Shown here in pieces: positions 16,089 through 23,818 of a stretch of DNA of 58,459 bases. Where the stretch lies: contig CAYZGO010000022.1 in NCBI GenBank assembly GCA_964478075.1, positions 1 to 58,459 of the forward strand. The letters are read 5' to 3'. Both the position numbers and the translations under genes were made by a program. Under the pieces are notes generated by a model. That model was given only the letters and a program-made list of their open reading frames with translations. It searched no databases and was not told where the DNA came from. Source of the DNA: DAOUEX01 sp034430235. GTDB taxonomy: Bacteria; Chloroflexota; Anaerolineae; UBA2200. Position 1 is the stretch's first letter, and every line of letters begins with the position of its first letter.

Positions 16089-16694
16089 TCAGGGAGGCTC
16101 TCGCTGGGTCATGGCCAAGAAGTAGCGGTGAAAGCGCGTATCATCACCGAGTTCAGGATGAAAGGCAGTGGCCAACAGGTTGTCCTGCCGAGCAGCAACA
16201 ATGGTGCCATCAGTCAAACTGGCTACTTCCTCTACTCTACTACCCATACTCTGGATGCGTGGCGCACGGATGAAGACAGCGCGGAAAGGTCGTCCGCGCT
16301 CCTCTACCGTGCTTACAGCATCCAGCGCCGGAATCAGCAAGTCAATCTCGTAACTATCAAGCTGGCGTCCAAAAGCGTTACGCTCCACGACGATGCCCAT
16401 GACGCCAATAAGAGGTTGGTCTCGGCCAATGTTCTTGGCCAGCAAGATCATCCCCGCACAGGTACCCCAGATAGGGAGGCCTTCCTCAGCCATGCGCCGT
16501 ATCGGCTCAACCAGTTTGTAGGCTACCGCCAGCTTGCCTATTGTGGTGCTTTCACCTCCAGGGATGATCAGACCGTCCAGGCCGTGCAACTGCTCCGGGA
16601 GGCGCACCTCCACAGCTTCGACACCCAGACTGCGCAGCATTTGCACGTGCTCAATGAATGCCCCCTGCAAGGCCAGAACCCCACACTTTTTCAT
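16089..16694 (-). CDS. pdxT: Pyridoxal 5'-phosphate synthase glutaminase subunit PdxT
   Basis: A 201-residue class I glutamine amidotransferase that hydrolyses glutamine and feeds ammonia to PdxS. The triad is visible: nucleophile Cys in WGTCAGMILLA, with His and Glu in AFHPELGDD. The PGGESTTI loop is the family signature. The start at 16694 (MKKCGVLALQG) follows GGGAGG by 7 bases; the upstream in-frame extension overlaps pdxS and is rejected. It follows pdxS by 37 bases. Confidence 0.96.
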   Translation of the reverse strand: MKKCGVLALQGAFIEHVQMLRSLGVEAVEVRLPEQLHGLDGLIIPGGESTTIGKLAVAYKLVEPIRRMAEEGLPIWGTCAGMILLAKNIGRDQPLIGVMGIVVERNAFGRQLDSYEIDLLIPALDAVSTVEERGRPFRAVFIRAPRIQSMGSRVEEVASLTDGTIVAARQDNLLATAFHPELGDDTRFHRYFLAMTQREPP

Positions 16695-16731
16695 CAGATG
16701 CCCTCCCAAGACGCGTGTGGGAGAACTACCA

Positions 16732-17613
16732 TCACCGCACAGCCATGCGCTCGGTTTCAGGAATGGACGCAATCTCTAGACCACGCATGGGCTCGCCCAG
16801 GCTCTTTGAAACCTCAGCGATGATGTGCGGGTCGTTGTAGTGCGTAACGGCCTGTACTATAGCTTTGGCGCGCCGCGGCGGGTCTTCCGACTTGAAGATA
16901 CCAGAGCCAACGAAGACGCCCTCCATGCCCAACTGCATCATCATTGCCGCGTCCGCGGGAGTGGCAATGCCGCCCGCGGCGAAATTGACCACAGGCAGTT
17001 TACCCAGTTGCGCCACCTGCAACACAAGCTCGTAAGGCGCTCCCATCTCCTTAGCCGCAGTCATCAACTCTTCAGGTGCCATGCTTTGCAGGCGACGGAT
17101 GGCACCTGACACTGCTCGTGCGTGGCGCACTGCTTCCACGACGTTGCCAGTACCAGCCTCTCCCTTGGTACGGATCATGGCTGCTCCTTCGCCAATCCGA
17201 CGCAACGCCTCACCCAGATTGCGACAACCACAGACGAAAGGAATCTTGAACAGACCCTTGTCAATGTGATGCTCTTCGTCAGCAGGAGTAAGCACTTCAC
17301 TCTCGTCTATGAAATCCACGCCTAGCGCCTCAAGCACCTGGGCTTCTACAAAGTGGCCGATACGGCATTTGGCCATCATTGGAATAGTGACAGTATCCAT
17401 AATGCGCAAGATCAGCTCAGGATCGCTCATGCGCGCCACGCCGCCCTGGGCGCGGATATCAGCGGGCACCCGCTCGAGTGCCATCACCGCGCAAGCCCCA
17501 GCGTCCTCGGCAATCCTGGCCTGCTCGGGCGTCACTACATCCATGATCACACCGCCCTTGAGCATCTCCGCCAGCCCTATCTTGACTTTCCACGTCCCTT
17601 TCTCCGCTTCCAC
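16732..17613 (-). CDS. pdxS: Pyridoxal 5'-phosphate synthase lyase subunit PdxS
   Basis: A 293-residue TIM-barrel enzyme that builds pyridoxal phosphate from ribose 5-phosphate, glyceraldehyde 3-phosphate and ammonia, as a dodecamer with PdxT. It shows the family signatures GGVIMDVVTPEQARIAEDAG, ERVPADIRAQGGVARMSDP, MAKCRIGHFVEAQ with its conserved Lys, DESEVLTPADEEHHIDK, and the phosphate-binding GEAGTGNVVEAVRH. Length is exact for the family. The start is GTG 17613, 9 bases after AAGGAGG; an ATG 7 bases upstream is out of frame. First gene of the pdxS-pdxT operon. Confidence 0.98.
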   Translation of the reverse strand: MEAEKGTWKVKIGLAEMLKGGVIMDVVTPEQARIAEDAGACAVMALERVPADIRAQGGVARMSDPELILRIMDTVTIPMMAKCRIGHFVEAQVLEALGVDFIDESEVLTPADEEHHIDKGLFKIPFVCGCRNLGEALRRIGEGAAMIRTKGEAGTGNVVEAVRHARAVSGAIRRLQSMAPEELMTAAKEMGAPYELVLQVAQLGKLPVVNFAAGGIATPADAAMMMQLGMEGVFVGSGIFKSEDPPRRAKAIVQAVTHYNDPHIIAEVSKSLGEPMRGLEIASIPETERMAVR

Positions 17614-17674
17614 AGTTCATTCCCTCCTTGGAGCACACAAATCACCCGAAGCGAGCACAGCCCACTCCGTTAAG

Positions 17675-17703
17675 ATTGTACTCCTATTCCAGCTAATTGA
17701 CAA
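17675..17703 (-). promoter_or_regulatory. Predicted promoter of pdxST
   Basis: On the minus strand TTGTCA (17698-17703) and TACAAT (17675-17680), 17-base spacer, 61 bases before the pdxS start. A perfect 30-bp palindrome (17723-17752) lies just upstream. Confidence 0.65.
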
Positions 17704-17722
17704 GTAGTATCTGCCAAGTTCG

Positions 17723-17752
17723 GGTAGAGACGTAGCATGCTACGTCTCTACC
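17723..17752. repeat. Perfect 30-bp palindrome upstream of pdxST promoter
   Basis: A palindrome with no central spacer: GGTAGAGACGTAGCA followed directly by its reverse complement. It sits 20 bases upstream of the pdxST -35 box. It resembles short palindromes built around GTAGAGACGT that I recall as dispersed intergenic repeats in several bacterial groups, so it is more likely a repeat than an operator. Confidence 0.7.
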
Positions 17753-17897
17753 GCACGAATGCCTGAAAACCATGATACCCCTTCTGTAGAGGTGCACAAC
17801 AGCTTTGGGGCAGAATTGGTTTGCGCCTTGTCGAGCATCGGAGAGAGGTTTAGAGATATGTATGCAAATCCAGCTCAATCCAAAACTACTGCATAGG

Positions 17898-18087
17898 CTC
17901 CAAGCGGACGACAGTCCGCGTCGTATGCCAGGCATACGGCTAACGAAGGGCACTGATTGGAGATGGGAACTGTTGTCCTCCTTGAGCACCTCTGACGTCG
18001 CCGCGTAGGTACTCAGATTATTGTCTTGGTGTGGACTGAGTTGCCTGTGCGGCGGTGGAACGAGACGTGGAACTAATCCACCAGAAC
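17898..18087. repeat. Dispersed structured repeat, copy 2
   Basis: Second copy of the element at 4728-4893, same orientation. It has a near-30-base insertion (around 18007-18036) relative to copy 1. The hairpins are kept: GCGGAC/GTCCGC, and GTATGCC-A-GGCATAC, where copy 1 has one G-T pair. It lies between pdxS and the radical-SAM promoter. Nothing else in 17753-18120 looks like a gene. Confidence 0.75.
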
Positions 18088-18128
18088 ACTGCCCCCAATC
18101 TGTCAAAGACCCCCTCTCCTGCCGTCAT

Positions 18129-18157
18129 TTGACAGATAGAACATTTGTTCCTATAAT
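18129..18157 (+). promoter_or_regulatory. Consensus sigma-A promoter of the radical-SAM gene
   Basis: TTGACA (18129-18134), 17-base spacer, TATAAT (18152-18157): a perfect match at both boxes. It lies 43 bases before the start codon. A promoter this strong usually needs repression, and the LexA-type site inside the spacer offers that. Confidence 0.85.
18139..18150. promoter_or_regulatory. LexA-type SOS box (GAAC-N4-GTTC)
   Basis: GAAC-ATTT-GTTC lies between the -35 and -10 boxes of the radical-SAM promoter. This is the core of the operator bound by Bacillus-type LexA (CGAAC-N4-GTTCG); the outer bases here are A and C. Its position would block RNA polymerase. That this organism's LexA uses the same core is an inference. 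Confidence 0.7.
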
Positions 18158-18200
18158 GGACTTGCAAAGACCAGTGTAAGTACCCACGTGAGGTGCTTTG

Positions 18201-19430
18201 ATGGACAGACGTGAGAAGATGAAACTGCTCGGCCGTGCTGCACAGTACGACATATGCGGCTGTGCGTGCCTTGCCCCGTCCGGGCCACCGCTCGTCGCGG
18301 AGCGCCGACCGTTCGTCCCGCAGGGGGACGAAGACTCCCTGACGGGGGAGGCGCTAACGCGGAGACGGGGTTGCACACGTGCTTCCCGTGTGCGCGACGA
18401 CATCGGGCGTTGGCTCTACCCTGCCGTATTGCCGGATGGCAAGAGAAGCACTCTGCTGAAGGTACTGCTCTCCAATCGGTGTGAGAATGATTGCGCCTAC
18501 TGTGTCAACAGGCGCTCTCACGATACCAGCAGAGGTGGGTTTCACCCAGAGGAACTCGCGGCGCTGTTCGATGAACTGGTGCGGCGGGGTATGGTCCAGG
18601 GGCTGTTCTTGAGTTCTGCTGTTTGTCGCAGCACAGCCTACAGCATGGATCGCATGATAGCCACTGTTGAACTCGTACGCTTCAAGTACCAGTACAGAGG
18701 CTATGTGCACCTCAAGTTGCTGCCTGGCTGCGAAGAAGCTGCCGTCGAACGCGCAGTACAGATTGCAGATCGCGTTTCAGTGAATCTGGAAGCGCCCAAT
18801 GCTGAACGTTTGCAGCTACTGAGCGGTGACAAGGCCTTTGATCGAGACCTGCTGCTGCCAATGAAGTGGGCTGCGCGGTTTCGCGAGGCTGGCCTGGGCG
18901 CAAAGGCAGGCCTGACCACTCAGTTTGTGGTTGGGCCAGCAGGTGAATCTGACCACGAGATCCTGGGGACGGTTGAACGGCTGTACCGCGACTTTGGCTT
19001 GACACGAGCATACTTTAGCGCTTTCCAGCCCATCCCACGCACACCGTTGGAAAACCTGCCACCAACGCCACCGTTGCGGGAACACAGACTTTATCAGAGC
19101 GACTACCTCTTGCGCCGCTACGGCTTTACTTTCCAGGATCTGATCTTTGACAACAACGACAATCTCCATACCGATGCCGACCCCAAAATGGCCTGGGCTC
19201 GGGCGCATCTAGAGTACTTTCCAGTAGAGCTCAACCGTGCCAGCAGAGAACAACTGCTGCGCGTGCCAGGCATCGGGCCACGGTCAGCTACACGCATCCT
19301 GCGCACGCGCAGGCAAGGCAGAGTTCGCCATATTGAGGAACTGCGTGCTATCGGCGCCGTAGCTGCGCGTGCTGCCCCCTTCATCTTGCTCGACGGCCGC
19401 CGCCCGCCGAGGCAACTATCCCTATTCTGA
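18201..19430 (+). CDS. Putative DNA modification/repair radical SAM protein (TIGR03916 type)
   Basis: A 409-residue radical SAM enzyme. The [4Fe-4S] motif CENDCAYC (C-x3-C-x2-C) follows LLKVLLSNR; RRSHDTSRGGFHPEELA comes next, as in the TIGR03916 family. The C-terminus has a helix-hairpin-helix DNA-binding unit (LNRASREQLLRVPGIGPRSATRILRTRR). The family is usually paired with a uracil-DNA-glycosylase-like partner, absent here. The start at 18201 follows GAGG by 7 bases; a TTG sits directly before it. An SOS-type operator in its promoter supports a DNA-damage role. The N-terminal part (about residues 32-54) looks expanded by an in-frame nested palindrome (18296-18361). Confidence 0.88.
   Translation: MDRREKMKLLGRAAQYDICGCACLAPSGPPLVAERRPFVPQGDEDSLTGEALTRRRGCTRASRVRDDIGRWLYPAVLPDGKRSTLLKVLLSNRCENDCAYCVNRRSHDTSRGGFHPEELAALFDELVRRGMVQGLFLSSAVCRSTAYSMDRMIATVELVRFKYQYRGYVHLKLLPGCEEAAVERAVQIADRVSVNLEAPNAERLQLLSGDKAFDRDLLLPMKWAARFREAGLGAKAGLTTQFVVGPAGESDHEILGTVERLYRDFGLTRAYFSAFQPIPRTPLENLPPTPPLREHRLYQSDYLLRRYGFTFQDLIFDNNDNLHTDADPKMAWARAHLEYFPVELNRASREQLLRVPGIGPRSATRILRTRRQGRVRHIEELRAIGAVAARAAPFILLDGRRPPRQLSLF
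18296..18361. repeat. Nested palindrome inside the radical-SAM coding region
   Basis: Inner stem TTCGTCCC (18312-18319) with GGGACGAA (18325-18332). Outer arms AGCGCC (18301-18306) with GGCGCT (18350-18355), flanked by CGCG on both sides. It is in frame and encodes a charged stretch ahead of the radical SAM core. The word GTTCGTCCCGC also occurs at 6127 and, inverted, near 40372. Confidence 0.6.
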
Positions 19431-19453
19431 TCGCCAGGTAACTCCCCCGGCAT

Positions 19454-22237
19454 TCAAGGGCCGTGCCGATACACGCCCATCTCCACATAGTACCACATCC
19501 CCTTCCGCAGGGCATGGAACCAAACCATTGTCTCATTCCCGGCCACATTGAAAGCTGCTGGCTCACAGCAGCGATAGTGGACCACCTCATCGTACTGGTA
19601 TGGCAGCACCTGACCACCGTAGGAGACGCCGACATGGTTGTCCTTCTTGAAGAAATAGAAAGGTCGCCCGCCCAGGAACTGCCAACCAAAGATCTCATCG
19701 TATCCCAGCTCCTCGTTCAGACTTTTGCCGTCCACCAGAACCTGCCCATCCACCTCCAGTACCCAGTGCCCCATCCACGACCACAGCCCCTTGACTGGGT
19801 TATCAACCCGAGGCCCTGGCACAGTGAAGGTGTAGAGGGTCTCGTTCCCCCGCCGCACGGCAAACTGCTGATGCTGCTCGTCCGTCTCTACAGCCACCAG
19901 GCCATCACCCACGAAGACTGGTGGGATGAAAGCGTGGCCGGCCGCGTCCCACCACTCAACTGCCTCGCGGCGCACAAGGATAGTCGGTGCGTTTAACTCC
20001 TCCGCCAACAGAGCAAAGTCGTCGCCTGCGCTGGTTACGGCTACTGGCCAGACAGTCATCAAGTCAGAGTAGACCAACTTATTCCCCCGATAGAGGTCGT
20101 AGAGGGGATGGGGCCAGCTCGGTTTCTCCTTGGGCGCTAGTCGGTAGCCAAAGCTGGCCAGGGCCTGGTTGATCTCCGCCACCCGCCCTTCGGGAGTAGG
20201 ATTCCGCCAGGTTTGCCGCTTCTCTAATATCTCTGCAGGGATTCGCTGAAAATACTCAAAGTGGCCGGGGCTGTCCATATCCTGAGCTACGATGGGATAT
20301 TCTTCTACGGTCAGGTCACAGGCTGCCAGTCGGCCATAAACGGCCTCGGCCCAGTGCCGCAAATCGGCTACCTCACTCTCGCTCACATCCTGGGAGCCAG
20401 TGCCCAGGAAAAGCAGGCCTGGCAAATCCAGACGTGCCCGCTCGTGCAACCATGCGTCAAACTGCTCCCACTCTGCCGTCGCCAGCCACCCCTGGCCCAG
20501 GCCTCGAGCGTCACCGCCATCACAGCGAGCGAGGCTGGCATAGGCCATCCCATACACCTCTACCTGCAGGAACTTGCAGTATTCAGGATGTTCAGGCACT
20601 TCCCGACGCCAGCTCAGTGCTGTGCCCCAGGAAGCGCCGCTCCGCTCCATCTGGAGTTCCAGCCGCACCAGCCGGGCCCAGGCAGCGATGGCCCGCTGCC
20701 AGGCGGGGGTGGCTATCTCGGTTCCCTGCCCCCGGAAGATGATTTGCCGGGCTGGGGTGTCGGCCCGGAAGGGGGCGAAGCGGGCCAGCAAGTGGCTCCA
20801 TTGCTGTAAGCGGTTCATTCCATCGGAGAGGCACAACGGCGTCTGTGGTGCGTCGCATGGGCCAATGGCCGCCCGGCCATCAGCAGCCAGCAGCAGGCTC
20901 TGGCATCCATTGTCCTCCTGCCCTTCCCAGACCAGGGATGGCTCTTCGATGCCATGGTCTGGGCCAGCGGCCAGCAGCAGGCGGTAGGGTTGAGCATCGG
21001 GCAACGTGGAACGGTATTCGTATTCCCGACCGCCGACCTCGACCACGATGCGGTAGCCGGGAACGACTGCCTCGGTGCAGGCATCGCGCCTGGGAATGCC
21101 CAGGCAGCTATCGGGCCAGTCCACCTTCTCCCAGCGCAGCAGCCGCACCTCGCTCATATCCTGTACACGCAATTGCCCAACCAGGGTATACCAGGCAGCC
21201 ATCACCGCTTCAGGCGGTTGAGCGGTGGGCGTGCGGACGGTCTCTGTTACCTGTCCGAACTTGATGCTGGCCAGGATCGAGTCGAACAAATCCATGTACG
21301 TCTCATCCTCAGGCAGACCAGCCAGAGAGTAGCTCGCGCCACTCACAGTGTTGCTGGCCTGGGTTGGAATAACGACCACCCAACGAGGTGCGCCGTTCTC
21401 GTCGCGCGAGATGTACTTACGAGCCCCGAGGTCCCCCATTTGCGCATCCTCTCCTGCCAGCGGAGGCAAATCCTCAGGAAGACCCCTACTGCGAATGATC
21501 ACCAGCTCTCGTCCTCCCGCTCGGATCCAGACAAATGGGCCGACATCTTCATCTGCTGGGATCTTCTCCTCGACAGACCACCCAGGCGGGTGACGGAAGG
21601 TCAGGGGCCACGCTTTAACCTGGTACGTCTGCCAGGTGGATATATCGCCCTCACGTCCACTGAGCGTAACCGCAGGCACCGGAGTGGGCGTAGGCAGCGG
21701 CCAGGGGAAGGCGAGGGGTCGCTCACCAGCCGGATATGCGTCCTGCAGCACCCAGCGACGCACAGGGCCACCAGCTGCACCCCAGTAAGGTCTGGTTGTG
21801 ACAACATCAAAGACATATTGCTGAGGCCGGTCTTGGTCGTCCATGATCTCCACCTGCATACGGGCCATCCCGGCGATAGCGGGATCGTTTAGCGGGCTGG
21901 GCTCGCAGCAGCCGCTCCACCATTCCACCTCCAACACTCGATGGCGCAGCGATGAACCCAGGGCCAGAAGTTCGTCAGTCACCTGTTGGCGGCGGGCCTC
22001 GTGGTCAACGCCCAGCCGTTCGTTGGCCGGCCAGCAGGCCAGGGCGGCTTCCCGGTCGCCCCGGTGCACGGCAGACAGGTAGGCTTCAACCTTATTCTGG
22101 GGCGTCTCACCCAGGACCGCCTCCACGGCGGTGTGAGTCTGGTACAAGACCCAATCAAAGAGGCCACAGTAAACAATGGCGAAAATCAACGCCCCCGCTA
22201 TCAGCAAGGCACCCAACAATCGCCAGCGCGTTCTCAT
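19454..22237 (-). CDS. Large membrane-anchored extracytoplasmic protein, unknown function
   Basis: A 927-residue protein I cannot name. The start at 22237 follows AGGAGA by 7 bases. Residues 5-30 form one N-terminal membrane helix (WRLLGALLIAGALIFAIVYCGLF). Next comes an NTF2-like segment (QNKVEAYLSAVHRGDREAALACW), then a PsbP/DUF1795-like block starting near residue 210 (WPLTFRHPPGWSVEEKIPADEDVGPFVWIR), a cysteine-containing middle region, and a C-terminal beta-rich part ending near VVHYRCCEPAAFNVAGNETMVW that could be a small propeller. A PsbP-like block with YPAGWDV also ends the lipoprotein at 25371-27206. Last gene of the two-component/lipoprotein cluster; I infer a surface sensor or binding role. 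Confidence 0.7.
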   Translation of the reverse strand: MRTRWRLLGALLIAGALIFAIVYCGLFDWVLYQTHTAVEAVLGETPQNKVEAYLSAVHRGDREAALACWPANERLGVDHEARRQQVTDELLALGSSLRHRVLEVEWWSGCCEPSPLNDPAIAGMARMQVEIMDDQDRPQQYVFDVVTTRPYWGAAGGPVRRWVLQDAYPAGERPLAFPWPLPTPTPVPAVTLSGREGDISTWQTYQVKAWPLTFRHPPGWSVEEKIPADEDVGPFVWIRAGGRELVIIRSRGLPEDLPPLAGEDAQMGDLGARKYISRDENGAPRWVVVIPTQASNTVSGASYSLAGLPEDETYMDLFDSILASIKFGQVTETVRTPTAQPPEAVMAAWYTLVGQLRVQDMSEVRLLRWEKVDWPDSCLGIPRRDACTEAVVPGYRIVVEVGGREYEYRSTLPDAQPYRLLLAAGPDHGIEEPSLVWEGQEDNGCQSLLLAADGRAAIGPCDAPQTPLCLSDGMNRLQQWSHLLARFAPFRADTPARQIIFRGQGTEIATPAWQRAIAAWARLVRLELQMERSGASWGTALSWRREVPEHPEYCKFLQVEVYGMAYASLARCDGGDARGLGQGWLATAEWEQFDAWLHERARLDLPGLLFLGTGSQDVSESEVADLRHWAEAVYGRLAACDLTVEEYPIVAQDMDSPGHFEYFQRIPAEILEKRQTWRNPTPEGRVAEINQALASFGYRLAPKEKPSWPHPLYDLYRGNKLVYSDLMTVWPVAVTSAGDDFALLAEELNAPTILVRREAVEWWDAAGHAFIPPVFVGDGLVAVETDEQHQQFAVRRGNETLYTFTVPGPRVDNPVKGLWSWMGHWVLEVDGQVLVDGKSLNEELGYDEIFGWQFLGGRPFYFFKKDNHVGVSYGGQVLPYQYDEVVHYRCCEPAAFNVAGNETMVWFHALRKGMWYYVEMGVYRHGP

Positions 22238-22334
22238 GACTACGTCTCCTACAAGCAGGATTGATATGGAGAATGCTCTACCCTTTGCCCCGAACAGGCC
22301 ACCAAAAGCCAGGCCAGCGACAGCCGATCGTCCC

Positions 22335-23795
22335 TTAAGGAACCCATACCAGCCATAACCGCTCATCCACGAGCAGCGCCAGGTCGCCGCTGGCACTCCA
22401 GCCAGTCCAGTTCACTACCTGCCCCGTGACAACGGGCCACACCTTTCCATCGCGGTTCATCAAGGCCAGTCCGCCATCTGCTGGCTGAAAGGCCGCCACT
22501 TCACTATGGGGCGACCAGATGGGCACTGGCAATCGCAGCAGGTCAAAGACATTACTGACCTCCTCTACGCTCACAGCATGCGATGCCAGAAGCCGGCCCT
22601 CAGGCCAGTCCAAAAGGCCCAGATGCGGTATAGAACCAGCGCATTCGAGCCGCCCTTCTTCATTTACCCGGGGCTCTCCCACGAAAGGAATGGCCAGACG
22701 GTCACCGCTGGGGGCAAAGACGGCATGAAAAGCACCCGACGCCACGTGACGCATTTCCCCGGTCTCCGCATCCCAAACGTATAGGTCAGGCCGTGGTGGG
22801 AGAGGCCAATTGTCAGGCTCGCCAGGCGGATAGGCAACGAAGGCCAGGGAGCTGTCGGCCCAGGCTTGGGCGTTAGTGTATTGGGTGTCGAGGCGAGCGG
22901 AGAGGTCTAAGGGCTCGGCAGGACCGGGCCACTGCAGCACCATTGCCTTGGGCAGGCCAGTACCCCAAGAGGTGGCGGCCAGCCAGTGATGATGCGGGCT
23001 GAAGAGGTAGACAGTGGCAAAGACATCAGCGTAGGGAGCGGTAGCGGCATCCAGTCGGTTGACCAGCGGGCGCAGGCCGCCCGTGACAATGTCCAGGCTG
23101 TAAAGGGTTCGGCAGCCGGTGCCACAGCCTACGGTGAAGGACAACGTGCTCTCATCCAGCCAAGCCACGAAACGCTTCCCCCGGCTGACGGCCAGACGGC
23201 CTTTCTCACCAGGCAGCAGGTCGCGCCATCCTTCCTCGCCCAGCCGAGCCAGGCCCATGCTGGTCGTATCGCCTCGCTCGAAGACAAAAAGGAGCGCATT
23301 GTTATCCAACGTCCAGAGCAGGTCAGAGACAAAGTCTGCCCTCCATTGCCCGAGCAAGCCGAATTCCGGTGCCTCCCGCACCTCAACGCCGCTCCAGCCA
23401 TCGGGGTTGACCACGGTGTAGGCCAAGCGGGTGCCGTCCGGGCTCCAGGCGGCAGCGGTCACTGGGCCTGCAGGAAGGATGCCCGTGAAGGCGACCCCCG
23501 GAGCCAGCTCGGGCGGACGCGGCTGATCCAGGCAGCCGGGGGCAAAGGGGGCGACGTCGGCGCAGGCTATCGGGCCAGCCACGCCTGGGCTAACGGTCAA
23601 GGTCGCAGATGGTGAGGGGCCAGGCCTCGTCACCTGCGTAGCCAGACGAGCGTTCTCGGTTGCCAGGGCAGCCATGGTTGCCGAAGCAGCGTGGTCGGGC
23701 GTGGGAGTGCGCTCGATCCCTATTTCCAAAGTACCACAAGCAGCTAATAGCGCGACCAAGACCAGAATGAGCAAGCTGAACCAAAAGGGTCTCAT
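22335..23795 (-). CDS. Lipoprotein with TolB-like beta-propeller
   Basis: A 486-residue lipoprotein. The signal peptide ends in the lipobox LLAAC-G, so Cys20 should be lipidated. Residues 21-58 (LEIGIERTPTPDHAA, then ALATENARLATQV) are a linker plus short coiled coil almost identical to one in the lipoprotein at 25371-27206. The remainder contains PD40/TolB-like strands such as AAWSPDGTRLAYTVV, LLWTLDNNALLFVF and VFAPSGDRLAIPF. A disulfide is possible in VGCGTGCRTLY. Function is unknown; propellers of this kind bind proteins or glycans. It lies 23 bases after the preceding gene and about 97 before the next, on the same strand. Confidence 0.78.
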   Translation of the reverse strand: MRPFWFSLLILVLVALLAACGTLEIGIERTPTPDHAASATMAALATENARLATQVTRPGPSPSATLTVSPGVAGPIACADVAPFAPGCLDQPRPPELAPGVAFTGILPAGPVTAAAWSPDGTRLAYTVVNPDGWSGVEVREAPEFGLLGQWRADFVSDLLWTLDNNALLFVFERGDTTSMGLARLGEEGWRDLLPGEKGRLAVSRGKRFVAWLDESTLSFTVGCGTGCRTLYSLDIVTGGLRPLVNRLDAATAPYADVFATVYLFSPHHHWLAATSWGTGLPKAMVLQWPGPAEPLDLSARLDTQYTNAQAWADSSLAFVAYPPGEPDNWPLPPRPDLYVWDAETGEMRHVASGAFHAVFAPSGDRLAIPFVGEPRVNEEGRLECAGSIPHLGLLDWPEGRLLASHAVSVEEVSNVFDLLRLPVPIWSPHSEVAAFQPADGGLALMNRDGKVWPVVTGQVVNWTGWSASGDLALLVDERLWLVWVP

Positions 23796-23818
23796 CCTTT
23801 GATCTCCATTCTCTTCCC

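Noticed and set aside
17614..17700. Leader of pdxST considered for a riboswitch
   Set aside because: The leader after the predicted promoter is only about 55 bases and shows no known conserved core.
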